Source: Crotalaria pallida
Lineage: Eukaryota > Streptophyta > Magnoliopsida > Fabales > Fabaceae
Direction of reading: 5' to 3'
Length of the DNA: 64,000 nucleotides
Assembly (NCBI GenBank): GCA_037953625.1
Contig: CM075652.1
Coordinates: forward strand, 73,747,501 to 73,811,500
The notes beneath the pieces were generated by a model. The model searched no databases, was not told the DNA's origin, and saw nothing but the letters and a program-made list of their open reading frames with translations. A program made the translations under genes and the position numbers. This document shows, one piece after another, positions 22,657 through 33,556 of the stretch (position 1 is its first letter; every line of letters starts with the position of its first letter).

Positions 22657-24417
22657 ATGGGCTCTAGCAATTATCAAGAAGGTTCCTCTTCAATAAACCG
22701 CCCTCCATTCTTTAATGGTGAAGGGTATGCTTATTGGAAGGTTAGGATGAGAGTTTTTATTGAAGCAATAGACACCGATATTTGGGATGCAATAGAGGAT
22801 GGTCCTTATATTCCTAGACATATGGTAAATGGGGAAGTCATTGAAATTCCTAGGAAAAGTTGGAATGATGATGATAAAAAGAAAGCATCATTTGATTTAA
22901 AAGCTAAAAACATCATCTTTTCGGCTTTATCCCATGATGAATTTTATAGAATTTCTCAATGCAAGTCGGCTAAGGAAATGTGGGACACTTTGGAAGTCAC
23001 ACATGAAGGAACAAGTGAAGTAAGAAATGCTAGATTAAATTCTTTAACACATGAATATGAATTATTTCACATGTTCCCGAATGAATCCATTGATGACTTA
23101 CAAAAGAGGTTTTCACATATTGTTAGCCACTTGATTTCACTAGGAAAGCAATTTCGTGATGGTGAAACTACTCACAAAATTTTGAGATGTCTTGATAGAA
23201 AATGGCAACCTAAGGTCACCGCTATCAAGGAGTCCAAGGATTTAAATACTATGGACTTGGCAACCTTGTTTGGGAAGCTCAAGGAGCATGAGATTGACTT
23301 ATCAAGACTTAGCTCACATGAGGAGTCGGACAAAAAGAAGAAGAGTATCTCTCTCAAGGCCTCAACCAAAGTTGTAAAAGAGGTTGAAGATGACTCAACT
23401 AGTGAGAACTCCGATCATGCACTCAATGAGGAGGAAATTGGATTGTTTGCAAAAAGATTCAACAAATTCCTCAAGGGTAAGAAGAGTGGCTCATCATCAA
23501 GAGAAAGAAGACCCAAGGAACACAAGTCTAAGAACAAGACTTCAAGTGATGTAGTGAAGTGTCATGAATGTGGAGGCATTGGACACATAAGGATGGAATG
23601 TCCTACATACTTGAGAAAGAATGAAAAGAAGACCCAAGAGGGCAAGGGCAAGAGGGCTTACATTGTGTGGGATGCACCGGAAAAGGATGCAAAATCATCA
23701 TCAAGTAGCTCGGATGATGAAGTTGCAAATCTATGTCTCATGGCAAGAACCAACAATGAAGCCTCAAGTGCAAATGGTGAAAATGAGGATGAGGTATCAT
23801 CTCAAAGCTCTAGCTTTTCCTCTTCCTCTATTCCTTATGATGATTTTCTCAATGAATACAATGAAATGTTAACACAATTTGAAAAACTAGCTAAGATTAA
23901 CAAGGAAAAAGGAAAGAAAATTTTGGAGTATCAAAAAGAGATTAATGAATTAGAAAAGTACATAAATGAATTGAAACTCCAAAATGCTTCTTTAGAACTT
24001 GTTAATTCTAGTCATGTTTGTGATTGTGCAAGTGATGAGAAAACTATTGTTTATTGTGAGAAATGTGACATTCTTGAAAATGAAATAAAAGATTTGAAAC
24101 ACAAACTCACAATATCAAATAGTGATAGAAACCTAGACCGGTTAATTAAATCTCAAAGAAATTATTCAAACAAAACCGGTTTAGGATATGTCCAAAAGAA
24201 AAAGGACAATAAAAGGGTTGGTTCATCTTCTAAAATTGATTATACAAAGAAACCAACTTGCTTTTATTGCGGAAAGTTTGGACATACAAACAATAGGTGC
24301 CACATTAAACATGTTGAAATTCAAAAAGGCACTTATGTTTGGATTAAGAAGGAAGAAACACCAAAAGCTAACCCAAAGGGACCCAACATAATTTGGGTAC
24401 CCAAAATGAGCAAATGA
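22657..24417 (+). CDS. gag: Gag polyprotein, SIRE element
   Basis: 586 residues from the ATG at 22657 (MGSSNYQEGSSSIN); the frame is open further upstream into the primer binding site, but this ATG matches the start of the related Gag at 8287. The capsid-type UBN2 region spans about residues 20-230 (YAYWKVRMRVFIEAIDTDIW, AKEMWDTLEVTHEGTSEV). Zinc knuckles are CHECGGIGHIRMEC near 302 and CFYCGKFGHTNNRC near 535; between them are Ser/Asp-rich and Lys/Glu coiled-coil stretches. Gag builds the particle and packages RNA. It ends at TGA (24415-24417), ahead of pol in another frame. Intact by inspection. Confidence 0.94.
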   Translation: MGSSNYQEGSSSINRPPFFNGEGYAYWKVRMRVFIEAIDTDIWDAIEDGPYIPRHMVNGEVIEIPRKSWNDDDKKKASFDLKAKNIIFSALSHDEFYRISQCKSAKEMWDTLEVTHEGTSEVRNARLNSLTHEYELFHMFPNESIDDLQKRFSHIVSHLISLGKQFRDGETTHKILRCLDRKWQPKVTAIKESKDLNTMDLATLFGKLKEHEIDLSRLSSHEESDKKKKSISLKASTKVVKEVEDDSTSENSDHALNEEEIGLFAKRFNKFLKGKKSGSSSRERRPKEHKSKNKTSSDVVKCHECGGIGHIRMECPTYLRKNEKKTQEGKGKRAYIVWDAPEKDAKSSSSSSDDEVANLCLMARTNNEASSANGENEDEVSSQSSSFSSSSIPYDDFLNEYNEMLTQFEKLAKINKEKGKKILEYQKEINELEKYINELKLQNASLELVNSSHVCDCASDEKTIVYCEKCDILENEIKDLKHKLTISNSDRNLDRLIKSQRNYSNKTGLGYVQKKKDNKRVGSSSKIDYTKKPTCFYCGKFGHTNNRCHIKHVEIQKGTYVWIKKEETPKANPKGPNIIWVPKMSK

Positions 24418-24430
24418 TCTTGTTTTGTAG

Positions 24431-27400
24431 GTGTGCCTTAGAACCGAAAAGAAACCGTGGTATCTTGATAGTGGATGTTCAAGGCACATGTCGGGAGATA
24501 GGCGGAACTTCATGGAGCTTACTCCTCAAGAAGGTGGATATGTCACTTATGGAGACAACAACAAAGGAAAAATTCTTGGGATTGGTAAAGTCGGTAATTC
24601 TTCCAACTTGGTTATTGATAATGTTCTTTATGTTCAAGGATTAGAACACAATCTTTTGAGCATTAGTCAACTTTGTGATATTGGTAACCATGTATTATTT
24701 ACCTCCACCCAATGTCTCATAAAAAGTGACAAGGATGAATCTATCAAATTTGTTGGCAAAAGGTCTAATAATACTTACTTGGTTGAATTAAACAATATTA
24801 CCTCTTTGGTTTCTACTTGTCTAGTAAGCAAAGAGAGTGACACTTGGTTGTGGCACCGTAGGATTGCTCACATTAATATAAATCAATTAAAGAAAATACA
24901 ATCAAAAGACTTAGTGGTTGGTTTACCAAAGCTTGATTTTAAAATTGAAGGTGATTGTACTCCTTGTAAGAAGTGCAAACACACCAAAAACCATTTTGGT
25001 TCTAAGAATGAAGTGTCCACAACAAGACCATTAGAAATGCTTCATATGGACTTGTTTGGACCTTCTCAAGTAAAAAGCTTTGGTGGGAACTACTATGGTT
25101 TGGTGATTGTTGATGACTTTTCTAGATTTACATGGACTTTATTCTTAAGTGCAAAAAGTGAGACCTACAAATCTTTCAAACGCCATATTAAACTTGTGCA
25201 AAACCAAGTAAACCAACGAGTAATTATTATTAGAACCGATCATGGTGGTGAATTTGAAAACTACAAGTTTGATAGATTTTGTGATAAACATGGTATTGAA
25301 CACCAATATTCCGCACCAAGAACTCCGGAACAAAATGGAGTGGTAGAGCGGAAAAATAGGGTGTTAGAGGAACTTGCAAGAACCATGCTAAATGATTCTC
25401 AAGTACCTCATTATTTTTGGGCCGATGCCGTTAATACGGCTTGCTATGTCATGAATAGAATTCTAGTTAGGCCCATGCTCAAGAAAACCCCCATGAGCTT
25501 TACAAAGGAAGAAAACCAAATATATCCTACTTTCATGTTTTTGGATGCAAAGTTTATGTGCTAAATAATGGAAAAGATCATCTTGGAAAATTTGACTCCA
25601 AATCCGATGAGGGAATATTTTTGGGTTATTCTTCACATAGTAAAGCATATAGAATTTTTAATAAAAGAACTATGACTATTGAAGAATCCATTCATGTGGT
25701 TTTTAATGAGTCTTCGAAAGAAGATGTTGTTTTAAGTGATGGTTGTGATGAAGGTTTTGAGTTTTCAAAAGATGAAAAAGGGAAGGAGATTTTAAAGGAT
25801 GAAGGTGAAGTTAAAAATGGTCTTGATCCGGCTTGGAAAACGGTGAAAGCTCATCCTATTGACAATGTCATAGGAGACCTTTCAAAGGGAGTATTAACTC
25901 GTAGGACTATTCAAAACATTTGTCATTTTGTTTCTTTTGTTTCTCAAATCGAACCAAATTCAATTAAGGAAGCAATTTTGGATGAACATTGGGTTATGGC
26001 CATGCAAGAAGAACTAAATCAATTTGTTAGAAATGAAGTTTGGGAATTAGTGCCTATACCCGATGATCATACCATAATTGGTTTAAAATGGATTTATAGA
26101 AATAAACTTGATGAATCCGGTTTGATTATAAGAAACAAAGCGAGACTTGTTGCCCAAGGGTACAACCAAGAGGAAGGTGTTGATTATGACGAGACCTTTG
26201 CTCCGGTTGCACGCCTTGAGGCAATCCGAATCTTGCTTGCCTTTGCATCAATTATGAAATTTACTCTTTATCAAATGGATGTCAAGAGTGCTTTCTTAAA
26301 TGGTTTCATAAATGAAGAAGTGTATGTTAAGCAACCACCCGGTTTTGAGAGTCATGAATTTCCAAACCATGTTTATAAATTGAAAAAGGCACTTTATGGA
26401 TTAAAACAAGCTCCTAGAGCTTGGTATGATCGATTAAGTACCTTTTTATTAGAAAATGACTTTCAAAGGGGAAAGGTTGATAATACCCTATTCATCTATA
26501 AAACTAAAAAGGACATTTTGTTGGTGCAAATATATGTAGATGATATTATCTTTGGTGCCACTAACGTGTCCTTGTGTAGCAAGTTCTCTAATTTGATGAA
26601 AAAGGAATTTGAAATGTCCATGATGGGAGAGCTCAAGTTCTTCCTAGGACTTCAAATCAAGCAAGTCAAGGAGGGGATTTTTGTGCATCAAGGAAAATAT
26701 TGCAAGGAGCTCCTTGGAAAATTCGGAATGGACAAATGCAAGGAAGCCTACACTCCCATGAGCACCTCATGCTACCTAGACAAGGATGAACAAGGTACAC
26801 CGGTTGATGTTAGTAAATATAGAGGTATGATAGGTAGTCTTCTATATCTTACCGCATCTAGACCAGATATTATGTTTAGTGTATGCATGTGTGCCCGTTT
26901 TCAAGCTAATCCTAAAGAATCACACCTATCCGCGGTCAAACATATATTTAAATATCTTAAAGGAACGATAAATACCGGATTATGGTATCCTAGTGATACT
27001 AGTCTTAGCTTGGTTGGTTATTCGGATTCCGACTTTGCGGGATGCAAGCTTGATCGTAAAAGCACTAGTGGTACTTGCCATTTATTGGGAAGCTCACTAG
27101 TGTCATGGTTTTCTAAAAAGCAAGCTTGTGTTGCTCTTTCCACCGCCGAAGCGGAATATATCGCCGCCGGTAGTTGTTGTGCTCAACTCTTGTGGATGAA
27201 ACAACAATTATTGGATTTTGGTTTGAAACTTGAAAATATTCCTATTAAGTGCGATAACACAAGTGCAATCAACTTAACTAAGAATCCGGTGTATCATTCA
27301 AGGACTAAACATATTGAAATTAGACATCATTTTCTAAGATATCATGTACAAAAAGGTGATTGCACAATTGAATTTGTAAGCACCACAAACCAATTAGCGG

Positions 27401-27486
27401 ATATTTTTACAAAACCATTGCCAAGAGATACCTTTTATCATATAAGAGGAGAACTTGGAATTTTAGATGAGTCAAGCATTAGCTAA
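24431..27486 (+). pseudogene. pol: Pol polyprotein, SIRE element, one frame break
   Basis: The first part, 24431-25564, holds protease (WYLDSGCSRHMSGD, first residues), GAG-pre-integrase (TWLWHRRIAHININQL) and integrase with its catalytic Asp, Asp and Glu (HMDLFGP, IIRTDHGGEF, PEQNGVVERKN). The second part, 25558-27486, holds RT with YVDDIIFGAT near residue 326 and RNase H (DSDFAGCKLDRKST, STAEAEYIAA, CDNTSAINLTKNP). The frame changes at a C run, 25488-25492, which looks one base short; the old frame then runs to a stop at 25564. The first frame has no ATG: a TAG at 24428-24430 precedes it, so pol must normally be made as part of Gag-Pol by some recoding or splicing. As read, integrase is truncated and RT has no normal start. 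Confidence 0.92.
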
Positions 27487-28219
27487 TTGATTTGTGTTTG
27501 TGAAAATTCACCAACTATGTCTCATTTCATGTGCATTAGTGTTTGAAAAACAATTGGACCTTGAGATGTTGTGAATTATGTGTTTTTGACTGTGAGTGAT
27601 TTTGAGTCTGATTTGTGTTTATGTTAAATTGTGTTGGTTTAGTGACAATGTGTTCAAATTGCTGTTAAAACTGTCTGTCTGTCAAATTTACTCGAGTATT
27701 TTCATTTCTACTCGAGTATTTTAATTCCAAATTAAATGGTTTGAAAATTGAAAAAGTTCTTGGTCAGGTCTGATTGTTTCACTCGAGTGTTTTCAAATTT
27801 TACTCGAGTACTTTACTCTTTACTCGAGTGTGTCCTGTTTTACTCGCGTGTTTTTCGGTCCAGTAACTCTAGACTTTCTGGACCGGGCTTTTTACTCGAG
27901 TACTTTAACAAATACTCGAGTGTTTTTTTTAAAACACTCGAGTAATGCGACTTTTTAAAGCACAGCAGCAGCGTTTCAGCAGTTACTTTTCACGAACCCC
28001 CTCTTCTCCCCACTCGAGTTCTCTCAACCCCAACCTCTCAAAACACGTTTTTCACTCCAATTTTTCACAGCTTTTAACTTTAAATCATCTCCACATCACT
28101 TTTCTTAAATTATTTTACTTCAAATCACTGTTTTTCACCCCCAAATCCGAAATTCCATTTTGAAACCCTAACTCCCCTAAACTCGAAATTGTCCATTTTT
28201 TTCTTCAATTTGTGTGCAA
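27487..28219 (+). promoter_or_regulatory. Spacer before ORF3 with a CTCGAG array
   Basis: Non-coding. Between 27689 and 28020 it carries nine CTCGAG sites plus one CTCGCG variant, in the same ACTCGAGT context and spacing style as the LTR. CT-rich sequence follows up to the ORF3 start, as in a plant 5' UTR. The layout suggests an internal promoter for ORF3 (inference). Confidence 0.55.
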
Positions 28220-29485
28220 ATGTCTACCTCTCGAGCTAACCTACGTCCAAGGAAGAAAAGAAGAGAGCCTACTCCTCCTTCTTCATCATCTTCAGAGCAT
28301 GAAGAGGAATTCTTTTCTGCTGGTGCATGTGCTAGGAGGGAGGCATTGTTCATCACTCATGGCTATGGTGTACAAAGCTGGACCACAGAGGATTTTCTTG
28401 AGGGTAACGGTTTTACATTTGTTCAAAAGCTTAGGGAACAACACCTTATGAATTTTATCTCTTTCAATGGTCCAATTTATCTTAGACTAGTGCGTCAATT
28501 TTTTGCAAATCTTAAGGAGATAAATAGGACTACTTTAGAATCCAGAGTAGCTGGAACCCACCTTGTACTTCGTCCTACTGATTTAGAAACTGTCTTTGGC
28601 ATAACACGAACGGGGCAGAACAATTTGAATGCTCAAACTGATGATATTTTTCGAAATCTGCTTCGTCCCGATCGTGTTTATGACGGAGATGAAAAGAAAG
28701 CCGTGAATATGACCACTTCAAACCGCATTCTTCACCATATTGTTAGTCACATCCTTATGCCCCAAACATCTCCAAATTACTCAAAGCCCACAAAATTAGA
28801 ACTTCAGCTTATTGATGCTATACTGAATGATAATATGTTGAACTGGGCTGCTGTTATTTTTGCTCGGATGGTCAAGGCAGGGTCTTCTAAACCAACCCAA
28901 AATCTGCCTTATCCTATGCATGTGTGTCGACTTCTCCGGCACCTCAATGTGCCTATTCCTCATGATGAGGAGAAAGTTGACCCTCCGGCAGAGTTGCATG
29001 CGCTTCATGAGGGGCTATTGCGTCAAATGAAAATGAGGAAGCGCGGCGGGAGGTGGTATTGGATGGATCAGGTAGCCACCATGAAGGCCCAGGAGGCTGC
29101 TGAGCAAGCTGCAGCTCAGCAAGGTTTGGATGCTGAGCAGTTGGCTGATGAGCAGGCTCAGTATGATCAGGCTGATGGTGGCGGTGGTGGTGGTGATCCG
29201 GTTGATGACATTCAGTTTGAACATCCTGCTTTTGGGACTTATCAGACATATTTCGATGCTCGCTTTGCTCAGTTTGACAGCCGCTTGGATAGCTTTGAGC
29301 ATCGATTGGCTGAGCAGCAGGATAGTATCAGCAGGATTGAGTCTCAGATGGGTGTGCAGTCGGCCATGATATATTCGCAGTTGGACCAGCATTCCGCTCA
29401 GATGAATGCTAGGTTCGATGATATGATGTCTGCATTCGGCCGCTTCTTTCCTCCTCAGGATCCCCCTGCACCGGATATGTTCTGA
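28220..29485 (+). CDS. Third ORF (env-like position) of the SIRE element
   Basis: 421 residues from ATG 28220 (MSTSRANLRPRKKRREP), at the place of the env-like ORF of SIRE1. The N-terminus is basic and Ser/Pro-rich. Residues 40-250 (for example VQSWTTEDFLEGNGFTFVQ, RVAGTHLVLRPTDLETVFGI) resemble the plant 'putative plant transposon protein' domain rather than a viral glycoprotein. A Gln/Ala-rich stretch with five glycines and the tail from about 340 (FDARFAQFDSRLDSFEHRL) forms a likely coiled coil. I see no signal peptide and no membrane segment, so a fusion role is unsupported. The frame is intact although pol is broken. Confidence 0.8.
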   Translation: MSTSRANLRPRKKRREPTPPSSSSSEHEEEFFSAGACARREALFITHGYGVQSWTTEDFLEGNGFTFVQKLREQHLMNFISFNGPIYLRLVRQFFANLKEINRTTLESRVAGTHLVLRPTDLETVFGITRTGQNNLNAQTDDIFRNLLRPDRVYDGDEKKAVNMTTSNRILHHIVSHILMPQTSPNYSKPTKLELQLIDAILNDNMLNWAAVIFARMVKAGSSKPTQNLPYPMHVCRLLRHLNVPIPHDEEKVDPPAELHALHEGLLRQMKMRKRGGRWYWMDQVATMKAQEAAEQAAAQQGLDAEQLADEQAQYDQADGGGGGGDPVDDIQFEHPAFGTYQTYFDARFAQFDSRLDSFEHRLAEQQDSISRIESQMGVQSAMIYSQLDQHSAQMNARFDDMMSAFGRFFPPQDPPAPDMF

Positions 29486-30086
29486 GATCGGTGGACATTG
29501 CACTCTGTTTTTTACATGTTATTTTTTTTTGGATGTTTAGTTTTTCACTATGCTTTTGGGAGTTTGTTTATTTTTCTAAACCCTGCGTGGGTCTTTATCC
29601 AGTTTTATGTTTTTTTTTTTTTTTTCGTTCAGACTTGGATTTGGTTGGTGGTTTTATGCTATGTTATGATGTGATTTCACTGGATTTCTCATGGTTATTG
29701 TTTTTCACGTGTTTGGTATTCTCTGATAGTCATATTTGTTTTATATTAATATTATTTAAGGGGGAGTTTTCATTATTGGTATCCTTCTTGTCTCCTCCGT
29801 TTCCAAATGCTATCTTTTTGATTATGACAAAAAGGGGGAGAATGAGAATGAGAAGAGCAAGCACATCATTTTTTTTACTCTGATATTATGTTTGCTTACT
29901 CTGATATCATGTTTGCTCTCGCTCTGATACCAGTTACATTTTGTGCACTTGACTATGATATTATGGATATTATGCTGTGCTTGGTATTCTCTGAATTGAC
30001 AGGTTAATAGGTTCCTATATTGAGGGGGAGCTCTCAAAAGAGAAGGAACGGTTTAATTATTTTGTCATCATCAAAAAGGGGGAGAT
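29486..30086 (+). other. SIRE 3' UTR with tRNA-like repeats and several PPTs
   Basis: CTCTGATATTATGTTTGCTT-type repeats start at about 29879 and 29900, and GCTCTGATACCA at 29921-29932 is the exact complement of the primer binding site. Polypurine-tract-like motifs occur at 29758-29767, 29828-29840, 30021-30030 and, next to the LTR, 30073-30086 (AAAAAGGGGGAGAT). Otherwise T-rich and non-coding. Confidence 0.8.
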
Positions 30087-31672
30087 TGTAGAATCAAGTC
30101 TCCAATTAGGTGGATTTATTTTGATGATGACAATATAATTAGATCATGGAGTTAAAGCAAGAATTCAAGCTCATCAAGTCAAGAAGATCAAGTGCATTAT
30201 GTATCTATTCATTCTCAATTTTATTTTGAATGTAATTTTATTTTATTGAGAGTGGGTAGCTTAGGAAGTTATCTCACCCTTAGGATAAATAATTTTAATT
30301 GCATGAAAAAGGTTAGGGGTTACATAAAATTATTCCTTGAAGAGAGACTTGAAATAAATTGTTGAAAAACTTGATTTTTATCATCTCTGGGCAAAACACT
30401 CGAGTAATCACAAAAATACTCGAGTATAAAGACACTCGAGTAATCTGAAAGTTACTCGAGTATCAAAACACTCGAGTACTTCCCAGAATACTCGAGTATT
30501 TCAGCCTCAAAACAGAGATTTGACCGTTAGTTCAATACTTGGGCATTTCTATTGAAAGATGGGCAAAATACTCGAGTAGTGTCAAAAGTACTCGAGTGTT
30601 TTGGTTCTGACAGCAAAATTTTAACCGTTGGAAAAGGGCAAAAATGGAATGAAAGAGTTGATTTCACTCATTCATTGTATTTTCCAGATATGAGAAATGA
30701 ATGCTATTGAACTAACCAACAAGAGCATTAAAGTTGAGGGTGCAAAACATTCATTTTGATCATTCTCTCTCTCAAGTGGATAATTACTCTAACTCAATAT
30801 TCATTCATTATTATTATTTGTTCTAAGAGTTAGAGTTGTGCTTAATTGTTGTGGATATCATTTGTTGGATCACTCCACATACACATACACATCTTGTTCT
30901 CAAAATCTTGGTTAGTAACCAAGTGTACCTAAGTGGATCTTAGGTTCATTCAAGACTTGGGTGGTTCCCAAGCAATTGCTAAGAGGTTCTTAGCTTTGGT
31001 GGAGCTCTTGAAGGTTTCAAGGAGCTTGAAGAAGAAGGAGTCTTCATCACCAACATCAAATTGGGGTAGAAATTCAAGAGTTTGGTACACTCTTGGAAGG
31101 GATAGGTTGAGTGAGGCATCTCAATACCCTTTGTAATATTTCTAACAATTTGATTTTAGTAGACACTCCTAAGGTTCTTAGGGGGACTGGACTAGCTCTC
31201 TAAATAGAGAGTGAACCAGTATAAAATTGTTGGTGTTGATCTTTTATAGCTTTCTTTAACTTCAAGCAAAAACCAAACCTAAGTTGCTCAAAAAGGGGAT
31301 TATTAATTAGAGTAGCAATTCCGCAAAAATTAAGTTGTTTTCAAGTTGTTATAACTTTATTTAATTGCTTTCTACTCTATTAATAATCTGCCTTGAACTG
31401 TATTCATTGTTATTGATTAAAGTGCATATTTTCCAGAAACTGTTTTTCTGCTATCTGGACGATTTACTCGAGTATTCTTGGAAAGACTCGAGTGTTCTTG
31501 AGTTTTTACTCGAGTAGTTTTTAAAATACTCGAGTGTTCGTGCTCTGTTTCTGAAAAATCTGCACTTGATTAATTAAACCTAATTGCATTCGAAAAATTA
31601 GTCACTGTTGCATTCCGATTACTATTCACCCCCCCTCTAGTAATTGCAAAGCCCGCTTGTTGGTTTCCAACA
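30087..31672 (+). repeat. 3' LTR of the SIRE element
   Basis: 1586 bp; differs from the 5' LTR at about six sites, including two inside or beside CTCGAG motifs (near 30569 and 31532). Confidence 0.95.
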
Positions 31673-32625
31673 ATGATTACATCACAATCTATGATTAGCT
31701 ATCAATCCATTAATAGAGTTATTTCTACTAATCTATCCAATAACCCAATTTCCAATCAGCAATTCAGGTTTTTCAAGCTACAAATTTCTCTGTTAATGCA
31801 ATGCAAGATGTAAATTGACATGACTGATGTTCAAATTCACTTCTGAATTTCCAGAATGGTTCACTTCTCATGGCATAGGAATAACAACAATAGCACACTT
31901 AACATCAATTGAATTAAAATTAAAATTCAAAATCACAAAGACATGCAGAATTAAACATAATCAGATTTCATCAAGCCATACATTATCATTCCCTTTCGAC
32001 ATTCAACTCATGCCATTTAAACTAGTTAAAGTTTCACCAAACAAAACTGACAACAATAGCACAGTCACATGGCTGTACTGCAACTATTGCATCTATGAGT
32101 ACACAAAAAAAAAACCAATAGATCCTAACTTGAATTAGAACTGTGAAGCCCTGCCAAACAGCATCACAAGAGGAATACCAAATTTGCAATGATCAGGGAC
32201 AATATGAATACAAACTACGGAGAGGGATTGATAGTCATTCAAAATAGGACATACACACCTTGTCACACTTCCCTTTTAAACTCTGAAATTTGTTTTTTTT
32301 TTTAGAAAAATGTGAAAAATAAAATAGTAATGGTTGGGTGAAAAAATCTTGGTTCATTAGTATAAAAAAATGTTGAAATCATAGTGAAGAAGCATGCACA
32401 ATAAGAACCTTCTGATCCTTCTTCCCAACCAGACCATGCTCCTCATGCCCAAATCCTTCTCTTTCATTCTCACTCAATTCCCTTAAAAATCTTCTCCCTT
32501 TTCTTTTTCCTTTTGTTTCTCATAAAAAAATAATTAGAAAGAGAAAATCAATTCCTATTCAATACCAGAAAATTAAACCTAAAATCAGTAACTCAATCAC
32601 TCTCACCTTTCAAATTTGAGAAATC

Positions 32626-33193
32626 ATGGCTTCATCGAAACCTCAACGAACTCCACAGGAAGTGGAAGATATAATCATCAGAAAAATCTTCCTCGTTTCG
32701 ATCAACGATTCCAACTCCGCCACGAGCAACGATTCTCGAATTGTTTACATGGAATTAACCGCCGCTGAGATTCTCAGCAAAGGGAAGGACCTCGTTCTCT
32801 CAATATTTGATGGAACGAGTTTTAATCAATCGTATCTCCAGCGAATTCCCCGGCGCCGGCGAATCCACCTTTCACTACCTCGTCGGCTGCTACAACCGCA
32901 CGCACGAGGAATCGAAGAAAATCGCTAACATGAAGGACAAGAATCTGAAGTCGGAGATGGAATCGGTGGTGAAGCAAGCGAAGAAGCTCTGCGTTTCGTA
33001 CTGCAGGATTCATTTGGCGAATCCGGAGCTATTTTCGAGCAGGAATTCGAGTTCTGGTTCCGGTTCACCGTTGTTGCCACTGATTTTCGCGGAGGTTGGT
33101 GGTGGTGCCATTGATGGTTTCGGAAGTAGCAGCGGTGGAGGAGCGAAGGGGCCACCGGGGAGAAGAAGAAGTGAAGAAGAGAAGAAGCCATGA
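32626..33193 (+). pseudogene. Captured N-terminus of ubiquitin E4 factor (UFD2-like)
   Basis: The plus strand starts MASSKPQRTPQEVEDIIIRK, continuing with IFLVSIND and YMELTAAEILSKGKD, then after a one-base frame change near 32795-32810 continues MERVLINRISSEFPG, HYLVGCYNRTHEESKKIA, MKDKNLKSEMESVVKQAKK and LCVSYCRIHLANPELF. This is the N-terminal part of plant ubiquitin conjugation factor E4 (UFD2/PUB1 type), which lengthens ubiquitin chains together with Cdc48 (family recognised from memory). Similarity ends near GGGAKGPPG at about 33160; the core and U-box are absent. The upstream 32400-32625 may be part of the donor gene's 5' UTR. It lies inside the CACTA. Confidence 0.8.
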
Positions 33194-33371
33194 GCAAACT
33201 GTGTCGTCTTCTCAGTATTTTAGGGTTCCAAATGAATATAGGAATTAGGGAGGGAGTTTTCTAACTTAGTCACAAATGAATGATATAATTTTAATTTGAA
33301 TGATATAAGTAGGCGGTTCAACAATGGAACCATCTTCTATAGTTTTCTGAATTTTATTTGATTTTTATATT

Positions 33372-33556
33372 TTTTAAATAGGCTAAATGGTTAAGGCTGG
33401 TTAAGATTTTTATATTTAAATTTTATATTTTCTATAAGATTTTTAAGGCTGGTTAAAGAAAAAAAATTTTCTCTTAAATCAATTTAAACAAAAGAGGGCA
33501 GTATCGTTAAGCAACCGCCCCTAAAAATAACATTTTTAAGGCTGGTTAAAGAAAAC
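33372..33556. repeat. CACTA subterminal repeats, right side
   Basis: The unit AAGGCTGGTTAAAGA is repeated, followed by a block TTTTCTCTTAAATCAATTTA with CAAAAGAGGGC. The same block recurs at 35180-35215 beyond the solo LTR, so the solo LTR split a tandem repeat. The C/G-rich parts match the GGCGGTT motifs of the left end. Confidence 0.7.

Larger units (their letters stand above)
21019..31672 (+). mobile_element. Full-length SIRE/Maximus Ty1-copia element
   Basis: 10,654 bp with LTRs 21019-22604 and 30087-31672, primer binding site 22607-22618, gag 22657-24417, pol in two frames 24431-27486, a third ORF 28220-29485, and polypurine tract 30073-30086. The 5-bp duplication ATGAT flanks it (21014-21018, 31673-31677). 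The LTRs are both 1586 bp and differ at about six positions by eye (99.6%), so insertion is very recent. Large size, long gag, copia gene order and an extra ORF after pol place it in the SIRE/Maximus lineage. It sits inside the CACTA transposon. Confidence 0.95.

Noticed and set aside
28220..29485. A true envelope glycoprotein in the SIRE element
   Set aside because: No signal peptide, membrane segment or furin-like site is visible; only the position matches env.
28796..29503. Minus-strand frames opposite ORF3 (70, 98 and 162 residues)
   Set aside because: Shadow frames of ORF3, rich in His/Leu because of the Gln/Ala codons on the sense strand.
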